Assembly: GCA_001630475.1 (NCBI GenBank) | Contig: KV419415.1 | Location: 269,912 to 321,929, forward strand | Length of the DNA: 52,018 bases | Direction of reading: 5' to 3' | Source of the DNA: Sistotremastrum niveocremeum HHB9708 | Taxonomy: Eukaryota > Basidiomycota > Agaricomycetes > Sistotremastrales > Sistotremastraceae | In this document: piece after piece, positions 43,490 through 52,018 of the stretch | How positions within the stretch are numbered: the stretch's first letter is position 1 | How the letters are laid out: every line of letters begins with the position of its first letter | The notes under the pieces: generated by a model | Database searches by the model: none | What the model saw: only the letters and a program-made list of their open reading frames with translations | Told to the model about the DNA's origin: nothing | Position numbers and translations under genes: made by a program

Positions 43490-43615
43490 GTAAGCCTCAT
43501 TTCCTATCGCATCGGACTACATGTCTTATTCCTTGTACACTATAGAGCTACCTCTTCTCCGGTGTATAATGTGCCTTCTGTAACTCGCTCTCGTAATAAA
43601 ACCCTGCGTCTTGCT

Positions 43616-44124
43616 TAGTGTTCCAAGGTCCAGTTGCCGTGACCGGTGGCAACCGGCAGTCACGACCGGACCATGACCGGACCGCAGTTGCCGGTCGCCT
43701 AGGTTCTTGGAAAATCAGGCAACCGGCAACCGCAGTCATGACCGGTCGTGACCGTGGTCGCAACTGAGGACCCTTAAGGGTCCCCAACCAGGGTACCCAG
43801 AGGGAATTTTGGGTCCCAAATGGGCATTTATGGTGACATATCTGGCATATATTGGTCTCTATATGCATGTAACACATCATATGAGGTGTATATACAGTAT
43901 ATATAATATAATAATGATTAAAATATTGATCAAAGACCAGTTCTGACTGGAAAAAGTGGCCATGACTGGTTGCGCAACTGGTCGCAGCCGTGACCGGTTG
44001 CCGGACCGCAACCGCAGTCGCAGTTGCCAGTCATGCAAAATTTTGGATGGCAACCGGACCGGCAGTTGCCAGTCACACCCTCCAGAGGTCAAAAGTCCAG
44101 TCGTGACTGGACCTCAGAACACTA
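43616..44124 (+). mobile_element. 509-bp hAT-type element, copy 2
   Basis: It has the same ends and length as copy 1, and appears almost identical to it. Duplication GTCTTGCT (43608-43615 and 44125-44132). It splits the LINE just before the first endonuclease motif (LRLA | SWNIHGK). Confidence 0.95.
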
Positions 44125-45963
44125 GTCTTGCTTCTTGGAACATACATGGGAAACTGCGCACAAAAGAGGATTGGGCTGAATGGTTGCTCATTTTACATTC
44201 GCACGATGTCATTCTCCTTCAGGAGACCCATTTTGTTCCTGGTGAGGGAACAGCGATGTGGCTACCAGAGCAATTTTCAATCATTGAGCAATCCCGCCCT
44301 CTCTCCTTGCGCTCGCAGCCTGGTGGCGGAGTCGCGGCAGTCTTTCGTAAACACCTGCCTATTACAAAGCATCCCGACCTGTGCTCAGACGATGTACTCG
44401 TTCTCGCTCTCAACGACGTTTTCCTGGTCTCCATCTATCTCCCTCCGGCATCCTCTCCGGCATATCGTGCGTACGAGGTCTCTCCTGTTGATCGTCTGCA
44501 GGAGCTTGCGGGGCTAGCTGCGACTCTCGATATGCCTATGATCATTGGCGGAGACCTTAATGCCCGGACTGGGAACCTCACCGCGGGAATCGATCCTCCT
44601 CCACGCTCTTCTCCTGATCTCACTGTCTGCTCCCGCGGACGCTCTCTCCTTCTATGGTGTCGCATTGCAGGATGGGCGTTAATGAATGGCACCTCTCGTG
44701 CATCTGAAGCATTCACCTGTTTTCAAGGCAACGGGTCGTCTGTGGTGGACTATTTCATGATCACTACCTCGCTCTTCCATCTCAAACGCCCTGTCATGTC
44801 GGTGCTTGCGAGAAACCCTTGCTCGGACCACTCAGCCCTCTCCCTTGCTATTCCAGATTTCCTCCCTCCAACTCCTCCCCCCGTCCCTCTCTTGTCCGGA
44901 TTCTCTCCCTCGAAATGGATGGCCGAAATCGACTATGTTGATAACAATATCAATTCCTTGCTGCGTCACGCATTAATGCAGCCGCCTACTCCCCCTGCCC
45001 GACTAGCCCAGCTCCTATTTGGTTGGGTGCCTATCGCAACTGGTCCTATCTTTGCATATGTTGGAGCACACACTGGCAACTTTCCTGCACCCTGGGCGGC
45101 CTCCGCTGTCATTTTCAATGCACCCTCATCCCAACACAACATTTTTGGTTGCTCGGGACGTCCCTCCACACTTCGAGCGACCCTGCTGGCTATTCTTGTC
45201 GCACTCTCTCTCGCGGAACCACGGCGTGCTTTAACCATTTTCTGCTCTTCCATCGACGCTATTCGTCACATCATGTACGATGTTGGCCGGTATGCTGAGC
45301 GTGGTTGGCGCTTGGAGAACTCTGATCTATTACAACATATTGTCCTTGCGGCTCGTGATCGTGGGGCACCTATCAATCTCCACTTTCTCGATAAGAACAT
45401 CCATCTTGGGTCCGCCCAGCGCCTCGCAGAGGCTTCTGACGGCTTAGCTGATCTCTGGATGCTTGCGGACATCCAATTTGTAGAACCCTTGCATCCTCGT
45501 GACTTTGCACCTTCCCCCGACCTTGTCCCCTGTCTCTCGTCAAACGTGCGAGAACGACAGGCTTCCCCTCAGCCATCACAAAAGAAGAATGCGGAACCCA
45601 CAACGCCTGATCCTAGTCTCGACGATCTCCCACAGTTCTCACCCTCTTCCTCTCGCTCTTCCTCTCCCTGCCCTGATCATTCACTCGCTTCTCATCGTGG
45701 TCGTGAACTTCTTCGTGCACATTACGCGGCGAAACGCTCTGAGATGCGCGATGCTGCTCGGGAGTCCCTGGCCCGCTTCTGGAAGTGGGCTAAGGCTCGC
45801 TTGCGCCCGAAGAGTCGGATTCTCCCCGCTTCGGTCTCCCTCACTGCGATTATGTCGATCATGGCTGACCGTATTAACCTACCTGATGTGGTTGCAAACC
45901 CCATTGTGGAAGGTCTACTGGACTCTGTGTTCCTGTTCAGCTCTGCAATTCCTCCTGCTTCAT
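44125..45963 (+). pseudogene. LINE endonuclease region
   Basis: Apurinic/apyrimidinic-type endonuclease, which nicks target DNA for target-primed reverse transcription. Motifs: ASWNIHGK, LLQETHF, VSIYLPP, IIGGDLNARTG, a VDYFMI segment and SDHSAL, in the expected order over about 230 residues, followed by a linker to the reverse transcriptase. It is open throughout, but cut off from its start and its reverse transcriptase by insertions. Confidence 0.92.
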
Positions 45964-47328
45964 TAGTGTTCTGAGGTCCAGTCACGACTAAGGATCTCAA
46001 CGGGTATGGGTCTAGCCCGGATATCCGTCCTGATACCCGTGGGAAAACGGATAACCGCGTGACGGATATCCGTGACGCGGATATGTCATGGGTGGCGGAT
46101 ATGGCCTTTGGAATTTCCGGATATCCGCGGTGAATATTTAAATGATTTATTTATTATTTATATTATTTATATTATTTATATTATTTATATTATTTTATAT
46201 ATTATTTATATATTATTATTTATATTATTTACATTACATTGGTGAATATTACGATGATTATCGACATTATTTTGATGATTATTACAGAATGTCCCCTGCA
46301 CATCCTTGCACCCAAGCCTACATCCATCCATCCATCCCTCAATCCATCCCAAATCCATCTATTTTCTTCTCCAAATGTGTTGCCAGTGGGTGTAGATGAT
46401 GTTGAACACTTGATTGGAGGTGGTTGTTGCATGGGAAGGGGGTGGATGCGTTGGATGGTGGCTGGATGAGGTGCTGGTGGAGAGCCGAGTGCACGAGCTG
46501 AGTTCGAAATGCAAGGTCTGTTGTTTGTTTGCGTTCGAAGTGCTGGGTTCGAAACGACGACGCGCGTCGTTGTTTGCGTACAAACAACGCAAAAACATTA
46601 AATATATTAATTTACAATAGAACGAATATATTTATTAATTTAAAACCCGCGGATATCACGGATATTACGGGTATCGAGACCCGAATACCCGAGACCCGGA
46701 AAACCCGCCGATATCCGCGTATCAGACCCGGCGGGTGGCGGATATGGCCTCTCGGGATTCCCGCGGGTCCCGGGTATGGCCTCGGAGATTCTCGCGGATA
46801 TCCATATCCGCGGGTGTATACCCGTTGAGAACCTTAGTCACGACTGGACTTTTGACCCCTGGAGGGTGCGACTGGCAACTGCCGGTCCGGTTGCCGTCCA
46901 AAATTTGGTGTGACTGGCAACTGCGACTGCGGTTGCGGTCCGGCGACCGGTCACGACTGCGACCAGTTGCGCGACCAGTCATGGCCAGTTTTTCCAGTCA
47001 CAACTGGTCTTTAATCAATATTTTAATCATTATTATATTATATATACTGTATATACACCTTGTATGATGTGTTACATGCATATAGAGACCAATATATACC
47101 AGATATGTCACCCTAAACACCCATTGGAGACCCAACATACCCTCTGGGTACCCTGGTTGGGGACCCTTAAGGGTCCTCGGTTGCGACCACGGTCACGACC
47201 GGTCATGACTGCAGTTGCCGGTTGCCTGATTTTCCACAAACCTAGGCAACCGGCAACTGCGGTCCGGTCACGGTCCGGTCGCGACTGCCGGTTGCCACCG
47301 GTCACGGCAACTGGACCTTGGAACACTA
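45964..47328 (-). mobile_element. 509-bp hAT-type element, copy 3 (inverted, carrying an insert)
   Basis: Ends TAGTGTTCTG...GAACACTA; duplication TGCTTCAT (45956-45963 and 47329-47336). Total 1,365 bp = 509 + an 848-bp insert + its 8-bp duplication, so the native length equals copies 1 and 2. It is more diverged than they are from each other. Confidence 0.93.
45989..46836. mobile_element. 848-bp hAT-type element nested in copy 3
   Basis: Ends TAAGGATCTCAACGGGTAT and complement of TAAGGTTCTCAACGGGTAT; 8-bp duplication GTCACGAC (45981-45988, 46837-46844). Both sides carry arrays of GGATATCCG-type palindromes; the centre holds a TATTTATAT repeat (46140-46230) and no transposase. Its TAAGGTT start resembles that of the MITE at 2358-2657. 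Confidence 0.9.
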
Positions 47329-47447
47329 TGCTTCATACGACCCGATGGCGGGCTGGAACCACCCCCTGTTCACTGACGAGTTCTCATACGCAGAAGTTGC
47401 CGAGGCGAAAGGGATACTTGCTGGGAAAAGCGCGCACCTTGCCTCTG
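47329..47447 (+). pseudogene. LINE fragment before the reverse transcriptase
   Basis: In frame with both neighbours: WNHPLFTDEFSYAEVAEA, then GKSAHLAS, which runs across the next insertion into GPDRLTYSKLL. This is the conserved (E)FT-x-x-EV...GKA-x-GPD-x-I lead-in of LINE reverse transcriptases. Confidence 0.88.
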
Positions 47448-47939
47448 TATAGTGGTTATTCTAAACAAAAAAAAAATTCGCAACACGCGAACACCCTGCA
47501 CACCGCACAGACCCTATGATTTCCTTTTTAGGAAGGTGGTGATGCGCACACACCACATTTTACTTGAATTACAGTAAATCTTTCAAATATCATTTGGAAA
47601 TCAAATATGTCATGTGCAGTGTACCTCCTCTCTGTGTGTACATCAATAGCTTCCGGTGTGTTGCAAGATGATGTGTGTGTGTTGTTGATGTTTCTGACAC
47701 ACACAGATGCCATTCCTTCACACAGAGCTTTTGGTGATGTGTGTGATGTGATGTGTGTGTGTGTTGCGCACACTACACTACACACACAGATCAAGTGACC
47801 AACACACAGACAAAAAAATCCAACACACACAGCCACATGCTTCTGTTCAAGTTAGGAATTTTTTTGACCCTAAGTCGCCCATATATAGATCCAAAGTGTT
47901 CTAATGTGTAGTCAAGTGTATAGGTTACAATCTGTAATG

Positions 47940-48040
47940 ATTACATAATCAGAAAAATCGAAATGCTAAGTCAGGAATTGAACCCTGGACTTACCCAAAA
48001 TCCCAAAACTGTCCAATGCTCTATCCATTCCACCATGAGT
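47940..48040 (-). repeat. tRNA-like segment, copy 2
   Basis: Minus strand: CATGGTGGAATGGATAGAGC (A-box-like), then GGGTTCAATTCCTGAC (B-box-like) and the tail GCATTTCGATTTTTCTGATT. It is the best tRNA match of the three, but the anticodon arm is not clean. Confidence 0.55.
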
Positions 48041-48796
48041 CACTTATTGGACATGAACCTTTAAGTAATTATGGGTGCCTTCTGGCAGTGGACAACCTGT
48101 TTTATGCTTCAATTATTGCTATTCAATTGTCAGAATATTATTTTAATTGACCATCTGAATATCCTTTGGCTTTGAAGTCTCAGAGTCAAGAGTTGGACTT
48201 GCAACTTGGATTGCCAGTGATCTAGCCCTGCCAACTGGGCTCAACAAATTGCATTGAATGCAGCTTTTTCACAGCTTTCTGGAGCCCTTTGAAGTATCTC
48301 AGCAGGACAAACAGTCATAGAAATATTCAATGATCTTTGTAATTTCTGAGTGAACTTTGATGAAACCAATGATGGCCTTTGATTCCAGGGCATGATCCAG
48401 GTGGAACATCCATTTATCATTGTATGAATCACTGATATTTAAACAAGGGAAGCACTAGGATAACTGATCCTTGGAATCTTAACAGCTGAACTCTAGACTT
48501 GCAACCTGCATTCCAAAGGACACAGCCAGGCAATCTGGGCTCAACAATTTGCAATGGATAGATATTTGGAACAGCTTTCTGGCACACTTTGAATCATCTC
48601 TGTAGCATCAGTTTTCAAGGAGAAATAAAGCAATCTTTCAAATTCTTCTCTGAATTCCAGTCAAATTGGGGGTTTTGAGTGTTTTCCAGGCATCCTGGCA
48701 GTTGATTATACAAATGGGTGAACAAATGAGAGGAAATGAACATGGTTTTGGGTTGCCAAGTGGTCAAAATCTTGTTGTGGCCTAGTCCAGAACTGG

Positions 48797-48895
48797 TTGC
48801 CATGGAGAAATGGATAAAGTATTGGAGAATTTTGGGTAAGTCCTTGGTTCAATTCCCCCTTAAGCATTTCGATTTTCTAATTATGTAATCATTAC
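48797..48895 (+). repeat. tRNA-like segment, copy 3
   Basis: CATGGAGAAATGGATAAAG, then GGTTCAATTCCCCC and GCATTTCGATTTTCTAATT. It is the mirror partner of the copy at 47940-48040 in the other arm. Confidence 0.55.
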
Positions 48896-49383
48896 AGATT
48901 CTGCAACTGTTCATCACAGGCCTTTATACTCTTCTATATACTTAGAATAGTATTATCTGGGTGACTTAGGGCAAAAAAAAATCCTTATGTGGAATGGCTC
49001 TGTGTGTGTATTTTTTGTCCTTTTTGTGTGTGTGACACTTTTGTACATGTGTGTGTGTCACAGTGTGTGTTGCACAAATACCTGTGTGTGTTGCGCATGC
49101 GACACGTGCAACACACAGGTGACTGCACAACACACACAAGTGACTCCACCACACAGATACTTAAGTCCCTTAAGTTATGTGCTCTGTGATAAACATTGGG
49201 TCCGTGTTGCATGTATCAGGTCCGTGTAAAGAACGCTAGTATTTTCTTTTTTGAAAACAGTTTTCCAACACACAGACCAGTGACGCAACACAGGTACCTT
49301 AAATAAGTGCTGAATATGGTAGATTAAGGTACCTTAAGCACTGTGTGTTGCAGATTTTTTTTTTGTTTAGAATAACCGCTATA

Positions 49384-50312
49384 CCTCTGGACCCGATCGG
49401 CTCACATACTCTAAACTCCTCAAACAGGACAACGAACTTCTACTTGAGTTGTTCAACGACTGCATTACACAGCAAACCGTACCGACTCCCTGGCTCGTGG
49501 CAACTATGGTTGCTGTCCCAAAGCCTGGGAAAGACCCGCGCGATCCCAACAGCTACCGACATATCTCGCTGGAGTCGTGTGCGTTGAAAATGCTCATGAC
49601 TTTGGTTGCCGCCCGACTATCCGCCTGGGCAGAGGACTCGGGTCGGATTCCTCATGCCCAGAACGGTTTCCGCTCTGCTGCTCGCACTATTGACAACCTC
49701 TTCACTTTGCGATGTGCCATTGACCAAGCCCGTATACGCAACGAAGCACTTTATGTGGCCTTCATCGATCTCTCTAACGCCTTCCCGTCCACCGTTCGCG
49801 AAGCGCTCTGGATGAAACTGTGGAACTGGGGGGTCCGTGGTCCCATCTTTGACTGGATCAGGATGGTCTATGATGAGCTGCTGTATTATGCCCGTCTCGG
49901 CTCCGAGACCTCAGACACATTCACCTCGTCTCGAGGAATACTACAGGGTGATCCCATATCTCCTCTCCTTTTCATCCTCTTCTTGTCTGATCTCGTGCTC
50001 CCTTCGATTGATGGTGACGTTACACTGGGCTCCCTGCGAGTCAACTATGTGGCGCAGGCTGACGATCTTGTGGCGCTCACCACTCTTATTTACGCCTTCC
50101 AGGCACATCTTGATGCCATCGCCGCCTGGGGCTTGCTGAATTTCCAGACAATCAACGTGGGAAAGTCCTACTGGACACCGTTCGCAGCTACACCCTCCCC
50201 CTACCCGCCCTTCTTTCTTGATGGACAGCCACTGCCAATGTGCCTGGATGCCACATATCTTGGTGCTATGCTTACCTCTGATCATCCTGACATTCTTCAG
50301 CCGCACGCTGAG
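49384..50312 (+). pseudogene. LINE reverse transcriptase region
   Basis: Reverse transcriptase fingers and palm: VPKPGKDPRDPNSYRHISL, PHAQNGFRSA, VAFIDLSNAF, SRGILQGDPISPLLF and AQADDLVAL (the catalytic DD, in the Q-A-D-D form), then the thumb region. It ends at HAE, where the 1,611-bp element is inserted, and continues in frame at 51932. Confidence 0.93.
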
Positions 50313-51923
50313 TAGTGATGCCGAAGTCCGGTTCGGTTCGGTCCTTGAGCCTTTGAGCCCGAACCTCGAACCGGACTTCGGTTCGGTCCTCCCTTCTGCG
50401 CCCGGACCTGAACCGGACGCGGCGTCCGGTCCTCAGAGCGTCCGGTTCGGTTCGAACGCGGTCCGGACGCTTTTCGGACGCCTCGCTAAAAAAAAAAATT
50501 CTCGAGGCAATCGAACGGCCGATGGCGGAGAAAATTTGATGCGAACGTCGACGTGTGAGTGGAGATAACACAGCCATGAGGCCAGGAATGGTTCAGAGGG
50601 TTTCACAGCACAAGAATAACAGTACAAGTTGTATTGAGACGACACTTGAGCAACGTACATCAAGGGTATATATGGGTAGCCAAGTCGTCGAAGAGCTTAA
50701 GCTATCGCAGGATATGACTGAAATGCACGGGAGACGTTGAGACGGTATGGTTGCAAACGGGGCTGGGTGTACAGACATGAGAAGATAGTGTGATAGCAAA
50801 GAATACCCAAGACTCACCGAAATAGTACCATTCAATCTATGACAGATGCCCAAACACCCCTCTCGGCATTCTCACCAATCCTTACAGGTTACTACGACCA
50901 AAACACTTCGCTAACAGAACGCGACCGAAGGGCCGTTGGTGTCGAGAGCGGAAGTCAGCAATGTTGAGCCGACAATGGCTGCTAGAGATTCGTTGGGACG
51001 TCGGCAAAAAAGAAGAGATGTGAGTGGATAGAAGGGACGGAGAGCAGAAAAAACGCACTTTCAGTATCCCCTGCAGCCTCGAAACATTCATCCCCATGCA
51101 CCTCGGAGACAACACCGGATCCGTCAAACTCTTCGAGAAACGACGCATAGTGACAGGTATCTGTCGGATGTTGGAGTCCATGAAAGACACTATGAGATGC
51201 GAAGGACGAGTGGAACGCGATATGGAGATTCCTTGATGGTCGCAACCGGCACGAGACATTGGAGCGGACATGGCGGATAGTGTAAACGAGGTGGCATTGT
51301 CACCGAAGGTCGCTTGTTGTCAGTGAAGCTAGTGACACCAAGTCACTGCTTCAAGTCTTGAAAGGAAGGGAAGGCAGATATGAATGACGCCAAGTCACTC
51401 ATATCACCCATGCGATCACAAGCACCAAGCTTGCAATGGAGAGCAGTTGTTGGAGGAAAATTGGGCGGTGATATCGACGAAGGCGTTGTCGTGGTGGTAG
51501 TCCAAATGAGGAGTTCGCTTGATGATAGTGTACTCGCGAGGTGTTGGATCGACAACGAAGGAAATGATGGCGAGAGCGAGAGACATGCTGATGGCGCGCT
51601 GACGCGTTGTCGTCGTTTGTTAGGCTGCGGAGATAACGGCCGGAAAAACAAACTTCGGTCGTAACAAGAGATATCTAACTAATTTCACTCTCTGTAATCA
51701 GAAATCTTGCTTGAGATCACTATTATTTCTAATAAATTTGAGCTTCGGTCCGCGGTCCAGTTCGGTTCGAACCGCGTCCGGGCTGCCAGGCAAACAGCTC
51801 GAACCGCGGACCGAACCGTTGGTCCCCCAGGTCGAACCGAACCTGAACCTGAACCGGACCGCCGGTTCGGTTCGGTTCGGACCGGGTTCGGACGCTTTGC
51901 CGGACCGGACGGCGGCATCACTA
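50313..51923. mobile_element. 1,611-bp hAT-type element
   Basis: Ends TAGTGATGCCG...CGGCATCACTA; 8-bp duplication ACGCTGAG (50305-50312, 51924-51931). Both sides carry dense arrays of GGTTCGG/CCGAACC motifs over about 200 bp. The 1.1-kb interior (about 50540-51690) has several open frames with no motif and no hAT transposase; it looks like captured host sequence and would be non-autonomous. Confidence 0.92.
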
Positions 51924-52018
51924 ACGCTGAGGCGCAAGCGCTGAAAGCGCGTGCTGTCTCTGGACGTATCTTCTCCCTCGCCAATGATGTCGCCTCACTC
52001 GACGTGGATGATGGCATT
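51924..52018 (+). pseudogene. LINE reverse transcriptase, continuing off the window
   Basis: After the duplication, the frame resumes as AQALKARAVSGRIFSLANDV, continuous with the part ending at 50312. Confidence 0.85.

Larger units (their letters stand above)
47448..49383. mobile_element. GT-rich long-inverted-repeat element, complete copy
   Basis: 1,936 bp, ends TATAGTGGTTATTCTAAAC... and the complement of TATAGCGGTTATTCTAAAC..., 6-bp duplication CCTCTG (47442-47447, 49384-49389). Each arm of about 600 bp has an A/T run, a TGTG/CACA-rich stretch, then a tRNA-like segment, in mirror order. The centre (about 48060-48790) contains a direct repeat of roughly 190 bp (about 48190-48380 and 48490-48680). 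There is no transposase ORF. The ends and duplication length do not match hAT; the superfamily is unknown to me. Confidence 0.88.
42941..52018 (+). mobile_element. LINE (non-LTR) retrotransposon with four nested-insertion sites
   Basis: The LINE occupies 42941-43615, 44125-45963, 47329-47447, 49384-50312 and 51924-52018 and runs off the window. The gaps are four independent insertions, each with its own target duplication. Joining across each gap keeps one reading frame through endonuclease, linker and reverse transcriptase. No host gene is seen. The 5' end is probably truncated (no ATG after the TAA at about 42935). Confidence 0.9.

Noticed and set aside
42236-44092. Open frames inside the 509-bp elements
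   Set aside because: They are the same in copies 1 and 2, span both the repeat arrays and the AT-rich centre, and resemble no transposase. They are by-products of GC-rich repeats.
43956-44124. Endonuclease ORF starting inside the 509-bp element at 43956
   Set aside because: The open frame runs by chance from the element into the LINE. The true frame enters from 43615 upstream of the insertion.
46140-46260. TATTTATAT array as a replication origin or centromere-like repeat
   Set aside because: It is a short simple repeat within the 848-bp element and nothing else supports such a role.
47940-48895. Functional tRNA genes
   Set aside because: A and B boxes are visible but no clean cloverleaf or anticodon arm forms, and the units share a non-tRNA 3' tail.
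50540-51690. Genes inside the 1,611-bp element
   Set aside because: Several frames of 60-130 codons exist on both strands, but none has a motif, a consistent exon model or a hAT transposase. Captured host DNA is possible but not shown.
1-52018. CRISPR arrays, bacterial operons, ribosomal RNA
   Set aside because: No spaced identical repeats of that kind or rRNA-like sequence are seen, and the genes are eukaryotic with spliceosomal introns.

Overview
The window is fungal nuclear DNA, almost certainly from a basidiomycete. Genes are dense and split by many 48-64 bp GT-AG introns. The gene families (multi-paralogue 7TM proteins, F-box proteins, PhzF-like isomerases, short secreted proteins) and the transposons (Helitron, copia, LINE, hAT-type miniature elements) fit a filamentous or dimorphic basidiomycete. 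The class cannot be fixed from sequence alone. All exon structures below were derived by hand from splice signals, frame and comparison between paralogues.

Layout. (1) 1-8.1 kb is a transposon block: a GT-rich long-inverted-repeat element running off the left edge, and a Helitron Rep-helicase (minus strand) broken by that element and by a 300-bp hAT-type MITE. (2) 8.5-33.6 kb is the gene core. Three modules repeat, each with plus-strand genes running toward a minus-strand 7TM gene: AKR1 - SSP0 - 7TM-A; SSP1 - SSP2 - 7TM-B; SSP3 - AKR2 - 7TM-C. They are followed by two tandem secreted-protein genes (SSP4, SSP5). The three 7TM paralogues keep nearly identical exon lengths. The secreted proteins differ in sequence but share one design: a signal peptide, a variable S/T/P-rich middle, and a short last exon that opens Gln/Glu/Asp-x-x-Cys and carries a second Cys near the stop. 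A full-length copia retrotransposon with indistinguishable LTRs sits inside an intron of 7TM-B. A bHLH-like gene lies between modules 2 and 3. (3) 34-39.4 kb holds two tandem PhzF-like genes, the first with Asp where the catalytic Glu is expected, and an F-box gene. (4) 40.2-52 kb starts with an F-box/LRR-like gene broken by a transposon, then a LINE interrupted by four separate insertions, one of which holds another insertion. Each insertion into the LINE has clear target-site duplications, and removing them on paper brings the LINE frame back together.

How the parts may work together. The repeated pairing of short secreted proteins with 7TM proteins suggests a ligand-receptor or self/environment-sensing locus that grew by segmental duplication. 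This is inference: the 7TM proteins show no STE3-type signature that I recognise, and the secreted proteins lack a CaaX pheromone ending. The AKR and PhzF enzymes are probably metabolic neighbours.

The flanking transposon blocks show at least four families with hAT-like ends (5'-TARNG, 8-bp duplications). Each family carries its own array of short palindromic motifs next to its ends.
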